From positions 806,001 to 870,000 of the forward strand of contig JAXBDG010000006.1 of assembly GCA_036320915.1 (NCBI GenBank): a DNA stretch of 64,000 bases. The letters run 5' to 3'. Under the pieces are notes generated by a model. It did no database searches. It worked only from the letters and a program-made list of their open reading frames with translations, and was not told the DNA's origin. A program made the translations under genes and the position numbers. This document shows, piece by piece, positions 23,955 to 35,439 of this stretch. The DNA is from Linnemannia elongata (lineage: Eukaryota; Mortierellomycota; Mortierellomycetes; Mortierellales; Mortierellaceae). Each line of letters starts with the position of its first letter. Position 1 is the first letter of the stretch.

Positions 23955-24668
23955 ATAAGCCTGAAAGATCCACACCTCGAGCCCTTGGCACCCACCTCTG
24001 CCATGTTTATCAAGTACCGGCCTATCTTCGGTGCCGACAGGCTGGCCAAGATGCACAAGATTGTCTACAAATCCGACAGCACTCACACTCTTGATCAGTT
24101 CAATGGCTTCCCATCGCTTTAACTTCACGGGTTTGCCCACTGGGGATGTCTCCTCAAGCGGGGGGAAGAAATTTGGTCGCCTAAGATCAATGCTAACGAC
24201 TGATTTGGTGCGGTCAGATGCGCGACTCGAGGAATCCTGGGCCACGGTCCCATGATGACCTTTGCCCGCCTTGGAGGCAAAATCTGCCTTGACTTGCACC
24301 TTAGACTTGACCCCCACGGCCTCTTGAAAGAACACAGTGAAGATGATTCCATAGTTACCTATACATTCGTACGCCCACAACATTTCTTCGAATTGGGGCA
24401 CGGCACTGAAATATTCCCCCGAAATTCAGGGTGACAGGCTTATTTGCCATGTTTTTGGTCAAGGCTCGGCGCCACCGCTTCCAGATCCATAACCTCTATT
24501 CCGTCCCGAATGACACGGTAGGGTGGCGAAACCCCAATGTTGTGCATGCATATTTTTACTGCTATTCACTTCCGGGATGAAATCCATATGAACCTAACCT
24601 CCTTGTTGTTGGTGCTCATCTGATAGGACATCCTTCCCTGCAACCTAGCCATACTTCGCAAGCTTTAG
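23955..24668 (+). pseudogene. PARP-like pseudogene E (B-type, strongly decayed)
   Basis: A third B-type copy. The start codon is changed to ATA at 23955-23957, followed by recognisable SLKDPHLEPL and the LAKMHKIVYKS and HTLDQFNGFPS runs. A TAA follows at 24122-24124, just where the YHGT motif would begin (only LHGFAHWGC remains), with further stops downstream. The middle exon is barely recognisable. The last exon is clear at 24627-24668 (DILPC, then LAILRKL and stop), with its TGATAG acceptor intact. The order intact C, damaged D, ruined E suggests stepwise loss. Confidence 0.7.
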
Positions 24669-24892
24669 CGGTGTCCCCTCAAGGGCAGGATGCCCGCTTA
24701 CGCCATGCAGCCTTTTTCTTGCCTAGTATCACGCTATGCGATGTTCTCCACGGTTTTCGCCACCACTCCTCGCTTACCCGCTCTCTGTGTGAATGAATTA
24801 AGAGTTCTGAACATTGGCATCAAGAATATCTTGTCGGCCAATAAGTGAGACAATGTGGCAGATGCGTGTTGTATTTGAATAAGTGATCCGAT

Positions 24893-25743
24893 TTACAACT
24901 CTTTCAAGAGGCTCTCAGCGAGGGTGACAGACAATCCAGTGTTGTTGGGCTATGTTACAAAGAAGGAGGTGAGTGTTAGCAGGCTGTTCAGTTCAATAAA
25001 TGTCTCTATTGCCTTCATGTGTCGCATGTACATGTCTCTCACCTCGACAAAGGCCTTGGTGATCTCGCCGTTCTATAATGCCGAAGTTGAAAAGAAAGAA
25101 GCAAAGGGTCATTAGTCTGACTTGGTGGTCCTGATAGGGTGTCATTCCTCCAATTGACATTGACATACCTCCAAAACCAAAGCGAAGCGCTTCGAACGGT
25201 GTCCACCAAGAGCAGCTGATATCCAACAATGAACAAATATTTGGTTAGAAATGCAAGGCACACTCCACAATTACTTTCACAGAAGACTAAGCAATGAAAC
25301 AAGGGCATTTGGGATTTGATCCGCAACATACCAGAGGCGTCAAAGTCCAATCCGAGGTCCTTGACGAACTTGCCCTGAGGGTCAGCAAGCATGGTGACCT
25401 TGTCGCCAACGTTCAAGTCCTTGCCCCAGGCATCCATGACAAAGGCATCGTTGACAGAAACGCATCCGATCAGCTCGACGCCCTTGTTCTTCAATTCATC
25501 GTAATGCTTAAGGTAGCCGGGGACGTGGGTCTATGTCAAGGTCAAAGTGTGATGGATCCGTGTTAGGTCAGTTGATCCTGTTCCTTGATATGCGCTGCCC
25601 ACTTAGTCGCCGTACAATATCTCATGTCCAATTGGTCCTGTCGCTTTCGGTGTTTACCTTGGAGCAGCCTAAAGTTCGATGAAGAGTAGGAGTAAATAAA
25701 AACATCACAGATCAAATGTCCCATTTTTCCACCCGGCTGATAC

Positions 25744-25778
<35 letters not shown>

Positions 25779-26092
25779 AAAATTAATACGAACCAGGGGT
25801 GAAGGCGCCGGGAACGCCGATGAGGACGGCCTTCTTGGCAGATCCAAAGAGCTCAGCGGGGTTGACGGTGTCAGAAGGGCTGGAGCGTTGAAGGACCGAG
25901 GCAGGGTTGAATGACTTGGAGACCAAGTTGGACGACTACGTAAAGATAAAAAAAGACGCGTAATTTTTATCGTGGGAAAGTGTCAGCGGTGTGTGTGTGA
26001 AGAAGGAGCAAATGTATTCAAGGAAGAATAGGTTGTTGCTTGGGTTGAACTATGGAAAGACGTACGAAGAGGACACGCGAGGCACGAAGCAT
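24893..26092 (-). CDS. Type-2 (Prx5-like) peroxiredoxin, probably mitochondrial
   Basis: Seven exons on the minus strand, 26092-26066, 25935-25794, 25668-25658, 25530-25332, 25215-25169, 25072-25043 and 24949-24893, give 170 residues. The enzyme reduces hydrogen peroxide and organic peroxides with thiols. The peroxidatic Cys58 lies in PGAFTPGCSKTHVPG, and most of that motif is completed by an exon of only 11 bases. Other family runs are LIGCVSVNDAFVMDAW, VTMLADPQGKF, GGHRSKRFALVLENGEI and the C-terminal NNTGLSVTLAESLLKEL. The first ~30 residues (MLRASRVLFSSNLVSKSF) are basic and Ser-rich, suggesting mitochondrial import. No PTS1 is present at the end. All joins keep phase, which strongly supports the microexon. 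Confidence 0.93.
25745..25775. repeat. 31-base A tract (U tract in the peroxiredoxin pre-mRNA)
   Basis: An uninterrupted run of A on the plus strand inside intron 2 of the minus-strand peroxiredoxin gene, so a U tract in its transcript about 76 bases upstream of the 11-base microexon. Length may be uncertain because such runs are error-prone in sequencing. Confidence 0.9.
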
Positions 26093-27116
26093 GGTTGAAT
26101 GTGATGGTGTGATGGGGTGAAAAGGTGGAGCGCGGTGATGGGGTTGGGGAAGAGAGATCAGGGGAGCAGAAAGGCGGGCATCCAAGCTTCTTGAAAGGAG
26201 CCCTTAAGGTTAACGAATTTGGCGGGACATATTACTGACTTTGAGTGAATCGAGTCAGAGAAAGGACATTTTGGGAGGTCGTCTTTTGATCCACAGTTGC
26301 CTTTTGTTGTTGTTGTTGTTGCTCTTCTTGCATTGAAGAAGGATGCTTCGTCATTATTTCTATCAGTGGAAGTTTTGTGCATGTGGACTCTTATCGGGCT
26401 GTTGTTGACTGACTGACAAGGCGCAACTTCACCCATAAGGCTGATGTGGGTGAATAGGGGTGTCTTTTTTGTGTGTTCGTGAGAACAAACCAATGAAATT
26501 GGCGAGCAAGGGCCATGCGACAAGATATAATGTGTGATGATGAACAAAGCGTTTCAAGGATCAGAAGGGGAGCGAAACAAAAAGAAACAGGGGGGTTTTG
26601 ATGGATTTGCAACAACAGAAGAAGAAAAAAAAAATGAATGAAAAGTTCTTGCTGGAGAGGAGAGAAACCTGGCAAATTGAGTTGCCATGGGTATAGTGAT
26701 AAGCGAATGAGAGATGGATCAGCTAAAAGGTGAGGAGGGTCTCCACCCTGGATCTCTTTTCCACAAAAGGCATGCCAGTCCCGTGTAAGATCAAATCTTT
26801 CTACAACAGCCACTTCAACATTTTTTTTTTCTTTTCGTTCCCTTTTTGCTCTCATTCGTTCTGTACTTCCTGCTGTATGTCGTCTAAAGGGTCCAGCGGG
26901 AAAACCTTTTCTTTCCTTCGTCTGAAATCTCTTTTCCTCTTCTTCTGTTCTTTCTCCTTCTCCTTCCTTCCATCATCCTTTTTTTTTTTTCTTTTTTTTT
27001 TCTTCATCATCCTTCTTCACCTGACAACAAGAACTCCACTCTCACCTACCGTTGCCAGTGGTCAATATAGTCGCCGTCTGTTGTTCGTCCAACAAAAACC
27101 TGCACAAGAGAAAATA
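26093..27116. other. Divergent intergenic region, peroxiredoxin and nucleotide-sugar transporter promoters
   Basis: About 1 kb between divergent starts. The right half is T-rich (long TTTTC runs around 26,820 and 26,980-27,000), matching the leader style of the transporter gene. The open frame running in from 26730 codes for Phe/Ser runs by composition only; translation from 27117 is more likely. No other gene is seen. Confidence 0.5.
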
Positions 27117-30032
27117 ATGTCCGCGGGAACAACCTCCTCCTTGAGTCCACAGAACCACCTTACCCGTCCGAGGACAAGAAGCATCAACACAGACCACTCC
27201 AAGCTGCTCTTCACCGCAGCTTCTTCTTCTTCGACTTCGTTTACAGGAGGTTCCCACCAGGATCCAGCATCATCCTCCACCTTGACTCAATCCGGTGCTG
27301 CTCTAGTAACAACTCCTCCTTCAACAACAACATCAAGATCTGCTCGTCCACTCTCGCTCTCTCGTACCAGTCCAAGCTCAAAGTCAAGATCGCCGTCTCC
27401 ACCACGATCCTCTGAGTCTCTTCTATCAGGTGTGACAACTACTGGATCTTCAATTGGAGCCTCAGGATCAGGATCATTGCCTGGCACCAGGCCCCACTTT
27501 CCTCTCTTACCCTCATCGATGCCAGTCCCCAACTCATCGCCACCACACTCCCGCCAGCACTCACAAACGACGCTTCTCGGTTCCAGCAGCTCAAGCACAC
27601 CAGCAACAACGGACTCGTCCTTCCACCACCACAACCAACATATTCTCCACCCGCACCCTTCAGGAATGCATCTCTCTCTCGATCCCTCCGCCTCCTCATC
27701 GGCTCATCGCCACGAGAGTGCTCGCTTAGTTTCAAACAGCACACCCCCTCTCCATCTCCAGCACTCGACTAGTTTTGGCTCAAGCGCTAAAATCGACCAC
27801 AATAACACTACTTCCAACAAGCCAGGCGACCTCTACACCTCCTCTTCCTCGAGTGCCATCAATCATGGAAGCCATTCTAATATTAACCTCGCCAACAGCA
27901 ACAGCAGCATCAGCACCCTGATTTCCAACAGTCCTCTGCAACATCGACCTCACACTCCACAAAAGTCGTCGTTCCCCGTGTCTATTACCTCGGATAATAC
28001 CTCAGATCATTCCGTGCCAGTATCTGCCTCAACTTCAGCCAGCGTACATATAGGAGGAGGCGGTGGTGGCGGAGGGGGAGGATTAGGGGGTGGGATTGGC
28101 ATGGGAAGCAATTCGTCGTCGGGACACTCCTACGAGACCACTGCGCCGTTGCACTTCAAGTCGCTCTCTACCAAGACTGGACGTTCGCATTATGCCGATA
28201 ACGAGAAGCAGCTTGGATCACTACCGACGATTCACCATCATGGACGAGGTGGCAGACGTAAGTTTCATGGTTATATGTGTTCGCTTATTTGTTTGTGTTT
28301 GTGTTCGTGTTTGTGTTTTGTTTAGCCTTGTGGGACCATTACTACTTTCAATTCGACACACTTTTCTGTGAAGGTCTGGGCGAGGGGTTGCTGTTGTTTA
28401 GGGGTGATATTTCTATGCTGTTATTTTTGGGCACTGTCATTCCACTTTGAAAGGGCAAAAGGGAAGGAAAGGCCGTTCCTGTTGTTGTATCTGTGCTCGC
28501 AATGGGACGAAAGGATACCAAAAAGAAAAGAATAGAAAGGCGCACCGCCTTTGCATTAGTCGCGGGATGATAAGGCTAAGTGACAAAAATACTGCTTTAC
28601 AACGGGATGGATTCAACATTCGACAACAAAACAAAGACAACAACAACAATAACAATTACAATAACAAAACAAATAACACACAACAAAAAAGATAACCTGA
28701 TAACCATCAAACGTTAAATCGGGAGCACTGTTCACCCTTACTCCCAGATCCTTGAGAGAGGATAACATGGATATCAACATCTTCTTAATTCTACTCTACT
28801 GGTGTCCTCATCTGAAAGCAATAACAATCAATTGAGACCGTGCGGCTCCTCATAGTATAGATCAAGCGGTACCAATACAATACAACAATTAGAACTAACA
28901 TCTGTATCGAATCCACTTTTTTGTACGTTGTCTAGAAGAGAGTCCAACTTTTCTTGGCGTGTCAATGAAGCATTTGTCTCTGGTGGTGCTTCTGTTGCAA
29001 AACAGTGTTCTCGTACTTATGATGCGCTACTCACGCGTCTCCGTTGGTCCGGATCAGCCCATGTACTTGGCGTCAACAGCCGTCTTTCTTGCCGAGATCA
29101 TCAAACTCTGCACCTGCACAGGGATCTTAGCTTACAGGACTCAGTCAATCCCCAGAACAATCCACATCCTTCGCAACGAGGTCCTAGGCCAACCACGGGA
29201 GCTTCTCAAGATGCTGATCCCTTCAGGACTATACGCCCTCCAGAACAACCTGCTCTATATCGCACTCTCCAATCTCGAAGCCGCCACATTCCAAGTCACC
29301 TACCAGCTCAAGATCCTTTCAACCGCCATCTTTTCGGTCGTCATGCTCAACAGACGGCTCACCAAGCAAAAGTGGCTCTCGCTCTGCCTTTTGATGCTGG
29401 GCGTCACTTTGGTCCAATTGCAGAACGTCGGCACACCCAAGAGCCCTGTGGTGCTGGACACTTCAAAGAGCGAGGAGGGTGATTCGGACTTTTTGGATTC
29501 ATCTGGAATGGGCGACGAGCTCGATTCATCGCCCCCCGAGGACGACTCGTTGGTCAGCCAGAACCCCATCATCGGACTGTTTGCCGTGCTGACATCCTGC
29601 ATCTCGTCTGGATTTGCTGGCTGCTACTTTGAGAAGATCCTCAAAGGCTCCGAGTCGGACATGTGGGTGCGTAACCTTCAGCTGGGTGTGTCGGGGTCCA
29701 TCTTCAGCTTCCTCGCCATGTTCTACGACCGACAAAAGATCTACGATAACGGCATGTTCCAAGGATATTCTCTCATCACCTGGTGCGTCATCACCAACCA
29801 GGCGCTCGGTGGACTGTTGGTCGCTATTGTGGTCAAGTACGCCGACAACATCCTGAAGGGCTTTGCGACGTCGCTGTCGATCATCATCTCAGGCATGATC
29901 TCGGTCTACTTTTTCGACTTTGAGCCTTCGATCCAGTTCCAGATGGGAACTCTTGTGGTTATCCTAGCCACCTTCCTCTACGGCCGACCTGATGCTGCGA
30001 TTCCAAGGTTTATTCGGCCACAGAAAAAGTAA
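27117..30032 (+). CDS. Golgi nucleotide-sugar transporter (SLC35A type) with Ser-rich N-terminal extension
   Basis: Two exons, 27117-28257 and 28936-30032, give 745 residues. The C-terminal ~355 residues are a complete transporter of the UDP-galactose/UDP-GlcNAc (SLC35A, gms1-like) type with about ten membrane helices: MKHLSLVVLLLQNSVLVL, NNLLYIALSNLEAATFQV, YQLKI, FEKILKG, and KYADNILKGFATSLS. It should carry a nucleotide sugar into the Golgi lumen in exchange for UMP. The N-terminal ~380 residues are Ser/Thr/Pro/His-rich, with a Gly run, and lack known domains. The phase-1 join C|AA gives RGGRQESPTFLGVSMKHLS, where the LGVSMKHLS stretch resembles the usual N terminus of such transporters, supporting the fusion. 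A shorter product from the Met at 28959 is possible. The loop between the two halves carries an acidic insert. Confidence 0.85.
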
Positions 30033-30622
30033 GCTGCAAAGCAATTTTACTTTCTCTCTTCCTCGTTCTCCTCCGAGCCGTTTCTTTCGTCCACTCTTTA
30101 GCCGTGCATTATTGAGTTCCTGGTCACTCACACTCAACTATACCATTGTTCTTATTGTCGCTTCTCTGCGTTCGTTTGTTGATTTGGCTGGATCCATCAT
30201 AGGCGACAGAGCATGCCACCAGCCTTAAAGTTTGCATCATAGCCTTGCAAACCCAGGAGGAGAGTCAGGAACAGGATGTTTTCTATTTTCTTTCGTTCCA
30301 CGACCACCTGGCGTACAAGGCATTGTAGTTTGTTTTTATTTCTTTCCTCAAACCTAGAAACCCTTTTTTAATTATCGTCTGCCACTTTGTCTTTTGTCTA
30401 CACCTTTTGTACATTACTTCACCTGTGAATAAATTTGGTGGCGCTATCTTTAATTGACAACGTCTTTAATTGACAGTCCAATTGAGTTTGATCCCTCGAA
30501 CAGTCTTTTTCTCTCACTTCACTCTCCCTCTTTCTTCACGACTCTCTTTCCTTCTCTCCACACTTCACACACTCATACCTCAAAACCACATTCATTCAAC
30601 TTACAACAACGACACACTTGTG
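30033..30622. other. Intergenic region with transporter 3' end and acyltransferase leader
   Basis: Contains an AATAAA near 30428 that probably ends the transporter mRNA, followed by a C/T-rich leader with CACAC stretches. No gene is seen. Confidence 0.55.
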
Positions 30623-33600
30623 ATGGTAAATCCACTACGCAAGAGAACGCCAGCTGACCGCAAGGACCAGACTGCCGACACTAATAGTCATGCCAACACC
30701 AACACCAACGGCCATGGTGCAGCTGCCATCAACGGTAACGGCAACAACGACAACAATGAGAGTCAAGAGAGTATTGCCAGTCTGAAGGGCGCCAACGCCA
30801 ACGTCCCCCCACCGATGTACAAGGCCATTCGCTTCTTCTTCCAGATCTGTCTCCACTCTTTCTATGGCAACGTCGAAGTCGAAGGCACCGAGAACATTGC
30901 TCCCGACAACTACCCCGCGATCCTCGGTATGTTTAGCACTCTCCCTCCGCTGTCCCCACTGTGACCTCGAACCAAATGTGGCATCATCGATGAAATCATT
31001 TTAAAAGAAGGAAAAAATTGTTAGTGTGAAAACTATCCCCGCACAACGCATTAACTCTGTTAACGCTTGTCTTTTTTTATAATTATTATTATCTTTTACT
31101 TTCATGGCTAATGCATAGTGGCGAACCATAGCAACAGTTTGACGGATGCAATTGCCATCCTGTCGACAGTACCACCCAAGAGCAGGAGTATGATCCGGAT
31201 GACCGCCAAGGACACCTTCTGGCACAAGCCTGGAGTCTTCAAGTAAGTACCAGGTCGGCTTGGCGGCTGTTTCTCGGGCTTTACGTTGATTATCGCCTTG
31301 GCAATGTTTCGCCGAGTTATTTTCGTCCTTCCCTCCGTTCTTTGTCCGTCATTACCTCCTTGTTTTTTCCCGTTGTAATCTTGTTATACATACAACTCAT
31401 ATTGCTCTTCACTTGCTGATCAGTCGCATGTTCAGGGCTAACTGTTGTTCTCTTGTGCCCCTCTTCTTCAATTGCTCTCGTGTGTGAATTCATCATAGCT
31501 ATGTCATCAAGAGCGCCGGAACTATCCCTATCAAACGACGAAAGGACTATGATAACCAAAAAGTGGACAATGCGAATACAATGAGTGCTTTGATCGACAG
31601 TCTGGGAACCGGAAGCTGTGTATGGTAAGTTGTCCCCCTCCTCCTATATTTGCAATCGTTGTTGTTGTTCTCGACCCATTGTCCCGCTTGTGGATTGTCG
31701 CAATTTTCCTAGCACATGCAAGAGAAACACAAGAATGGGGGTTGCGTGTCGCGATTTCGTGTGAAGAACAAGAGACAGAAAATAGAGTTATTCAGGGACT
31801 ATGGACAAGCGTACACATCATGCAACCCCTCCCAAAAAAAACAAGAACCGTCTACGCGATTTGTTTCTCCTGGCTTGCGTGCATGAAGAATTGCAGCGAG
31901 TTGCAGAGGAAAAAGAACAGGGGATGGCTCACTCACCCCTTTCTGCCTGTTTTTCCGTTTGTGTCCAATTGATAGCATGTTTCCTGAGGGTATTTCTCGC
32001 TACCATCCTCGACTCGCACCCTTCAAGGCTGGAGTGGCCATGATTGCCAGCGATGTAAGTGAAAAAAAGTCCGATATTTGCCTGGAACCGTGATTTGTCA
32101 TTCCGAATGCCCTATTTTCGACCGCGCTATGCTCTTGGTACATTGCTCAGGGTATAATTTTATTCCTTACTTTTTACTCACGTCCATGGAGCGCACAATG
32201 GCTAACTCTGTTCCCTTATCACATGTTCTGGTTCCCCTCCTCCGCTTTGCTCCCCTGGATGATCTGGTATACAGACTCTTGCTCAGTTCAAGGAACAGCC
32301 GGACTTTTCATTGACATTGATGACGACCTCGATCAACTACTTGCATCGCGAAAAGTTCCGCTCAGATGTGCTTGTGACATTCCACCCTCCGATTGTGCTA
32401 ACACCTCAGCAGGATCCTAAGCTGTTCTCAACCGTCAAGGAGGAGCGGACAGAGGCGATTACGAAGCTGACAGAGTTACTTGAGTCCACAGTTAGATCGA
32501 ACTTGTTGGATGCCGAAGACTGGCAGACTGTACGTGTGGGTCATGTGGCTCGCAAGTTGTACGCTGGCGATTTGGGTACTCGGATCTCGCTTGGACAGTA
32601 TGTCCGTTTGACCCAGAAATTTGTCTCTGCCTTTGGACAGCACAAACAGGAGTCCTTGAAGGAAATGCAGGATGAGGAGCAGAGGAAGCAGGAGAGCAGT
32701 GGTAGTGATGGAGAGAACAGTGATTCTTTGGAGATGCAGCGGCCCGTTAAGATGAACGCCGATACAGCTCTCAAGATGGATGAGCTTGCCACGGATCTTG
32801 CCGTAAGTTAACCTTATGCATGTTCATTTTTTTTTCACTGTGTCAACTTGTGCTGCAGATATAAGTATTCTTAACATATGTGTGACATATTGGCCTTCGG
32901 CGTTATATAGGAATACCAAGATCAGCTGGACTTTTACCACCTCAAGGATTATCGCATCAAGCAGGGCAAGCCTCCAGTCAAGGTGCTTCTGGGCAAGTTG
33001 TTCCAGCGGTTCTTGTTGGCTTGTTTGCTGTCGACTATCTGCATTCCTGGACTCATCCTCTGGGCGCCTGTTTTTATCGCCATCAAGTATGTTCGCGATT
33101 GCTGTGACATATTGTGCTTTACAGTGTGCAATTCATTGGTAGTAGAACAGACAACTAACTTTTGTTTTCCACGTGTTTGTAAAATTAGGTACCAAGAGAG
33201 ACAGATTCGTAAGAAGGGACCTTTGGAGGACAACTTGGATGAGATTGCTCAATACAAGTTGATGATTTCGACCTTCTTCTTGCCCATCATCTGGGGATTC
33301 TGGGTCATGGTGACCTTTCCCATTGCTCTTATTACCGCCCCTGGCATCGTTGTCCTCATGTGGCTGTAAGTATCTTAAGGCACTTATAAGTTGTGCTCAA
33401 TCGACGTGGTTCTCATTGACCGCCTAAACTCATTATACATGTTCACTTCTTTGACAATCCCCTTTTCTAGTACGATCAGATGGTTGGAGGATTTGGTCCA
33501 TAATGCCAAATCGATGCTGTCTCTGTTGCGATTGTTGTTCATGACTGAGGATACGATGTACTCGCTTCGGGATTGTCGTCAGGAACTTGCAGGCCGTGTC

Positions 33601-33789
33601 CATGAGTTTGCAGTTCAGTACTTGAAGCTGCCCGAGGACCCCGAAGAGCTAGTCAAGGAGAACAAGACCAAGAAGGCGGACAGTGGGTGGATGGGCAAAC
33701 TTTCGGGAAGTTACTTTTCGATCAAGCGCCGGAGAAGAAAGGACTGGAATGAGGTTATGCGTCTTCATGATGTCTCTCACTACGATTAG
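30623..33789 (+). CDS. Glycerol-3-phosphate / DHAP acyltransferase (GPT2/SCT1 type)
   Basis: Eight exons, 30623-30926, 31119-31242, 31499-31624, 31976-32054, 32275-32802, 32911-33086, 33189-33365 and 33471-33789, give 610 residues. The enzyme puts the first acyl chain on glycerol-3-phosphate (or DHAP) in the ER for phospholipid and triacylglycerol synthesis. PlsC motifs: ANHSNSLTD near 105 (the long HX5D spacing seen in GPT2/SCT1 enzymes), GTIPIKRR, FPEGISR near 187 and VLVTFHPPI. Two or three C-terminal hydrophobic segments (about 400-500: LLACLLSTICIPGLIL, TFFLPIIWGFWVMV, ALITAPGIVVLMW) anchor it. The N-terminal ~60 residues are Asn/Gly-rich and variable. The start at 30623 avoids the C/T-rich leader that is open further upstream. 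Confidence 0.92.
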
Positions 33790-34080
33790 TTTTGAACATG
33801 ATCTTTCATTTTGCTAGTATTTTCACTTGCACATAAAGGGATAAAGGATATTTTTTTTGCCACCAATTTCTGGGACCGATCAGTGTGGCTTACTTGCTTG
33901 TGCCTGAAGTTCTCGTGAGCCAATTGACGGCTGTTGGTTCGTTTAAAGTCTGGCACTTTCTCTTCACATATTTGAATCTCCTCCTTCCCCATCGTCTTTT
34001 CTCATCACCCTCCCTCCTTCCTCTCGTCACCTCCAACAACCTCCCCTCCACACCTGTTCAACCGAAACTCCTCGACTAAA
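33790..34080. other. Short intergenic region
   Basis: About 290 bases with a T run after the acyltransferase stop and a C/T-rich leader leading to the methyltransferase start. Nothing else is seen. Confidence 0.6.
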
Positions 34081-35244
34081 ATGAGCAACCACCCCGAGAA
34101 CCTGGACATCTACGATTCAGTCGGTCCACCAACCGGGATCTTTAATGTCAAGGATGGCGACGACGACGACTCGACAACCGTTGTGCCCATCTCTGGAATG
34201 CAAGACATCTCGACTTTTGGAATTGCTGGGCGTATCTGGGACAGGTAAACCCCCCTCCTCTCTATCTTCTTTTTCTCGTCGCCTGTTCACAATATTGAAA
34301 ACTGTACCTTTGTATGTTTATTTTAACACCAATTTTTTGGGTTCTGGGCTGCATGTAGTTCGTACACGTTGGACGCTTATATGAGACGGCCGACGGACCA
34401 GTACACTTTCACGCCTGCGTGTCCCATCCCCGCTGAATACTTCTTGCCCGCCAAGGTCACAACCACAACCTCAGAACCAGCATCAGCAGTAGCAACAACA
34501 AAAGAAAAGAAGACGCCGATCAGGATCTTGGAGATTGGCGCAGGGACAGGATACGTCGGGATCGCGCTCGCGAAACGCCTGGATTCAGATTGCACAGTCA
34601 TTTTGACGGACTTGGAGGAGGTTGTACCCCTGATGCAGAAGAATGTAAATGAGCAACGACTCTCACGTCGTCCTACTACCTCTTCTTCCGCCTCCGCTGC
34701 TACAACCACCATCGCTGCGGCAGAGCCACCTTCGGAAACAGGACCATACAAGGAGCCATCATGCGCATGGGTAGAAGTGGAACCCCTAGCCTGGGGAAAT
34801 ACCGCCCACGCCCTCGCAATCTTGGACCACCCGACTCCTATCGACTACATCATTGCCAGCGACCTGGTCTACTTCCCTGAACTCTACCCACCCCTGTTAC
34901 AGACCCTGAAAGAAATCACGCGGGTGGGGGAGACAAAGATTTTGTTTGGGTACAAGGAACGGGCGCTTTGGAAAGAGAGTCCGTTTTGGGAGGAGTTTGG
35001 GCGGTATTTTGAGATGGAGGTTGTCAGGATTGAGCGGCATCCTGTCAAGAAGGAGGGTGAGGTGGGAGGAGAGGAGAAAGGGGAGGAGGAGGAGGAGGAG
35101 GAAGAGGGTGGGATCGAGGTATTTGGATGTGAGGGCGAGGATAGACTGTATGTGTTTGTGGCGACCAAGCGGCCAGAGGACCAGATCTTGAAGGGCGCCG
35201 ATGATACCTTGGCCACCCTCATGATGATGCAGATCGGTCTCTAG
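34081..35244 (+). CDS. Class I protein-lysine methyltransferase, METTL21/family 16
   Basis: Two exons, 34081-34244 and 34359-35244, give 349 residues. The SAM-binding motif I is LEIGAGTGYVGIALA, preceded by IWDSSYTLDAYM (the [VI]WD..[YFW] signature at the start of family-16 enzymes) and followed by VILTDLEEVVPLM. The post-II block DYIIASDLVYFPELYPPLLQTL contains the Asp and Tyr typical of METTL21-like lysine methyltransferases. Substrates in this family include elongation factors and chaperones; which one applies here cannot be told from sequence. Two low-complexity inserts are present: a Ser/Thr/Ala loop near 190-215 and a Glu-rich run near 295-310. The stop is followed by a 39-base A tract. 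Confidence 0.87.
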
Positions 35245-35279
35245 TGCAAATTATCATGACAAAAAGTAAACAAAGCATG

Positions 35280-35318
<39 letters not shown>
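35280..35318. repeat. 39-base A tract after the methyltransferase stop
   Basis: An uninterrupted A run starting 36 bases after the stop codon, in the gap between two convergent genes. It could be an old mRNA-derived tail or slippage expansion. Confidence 0.9.
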
Positions 35319-35319
<1 letters not shown>

Positions 35320-35439
35320 GAATGCATTTTCATGTTCTTAATTTTCAACAGCGAAAGGGGATGCTCTCATTCAAAGCAACATCTCAAAAATCGCAGTGTT
35401 TATTTGGGTTCACAAAGGTATCCAATAATGTCCATGCCT

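Noticed and set aside
26730..27116. Upstream extension of the transporter frame
   Set aside because: Encodes Phe/Ser/Leu runs from T-rich DNA that looks like a leader; the ATG at 27117 has a better context.
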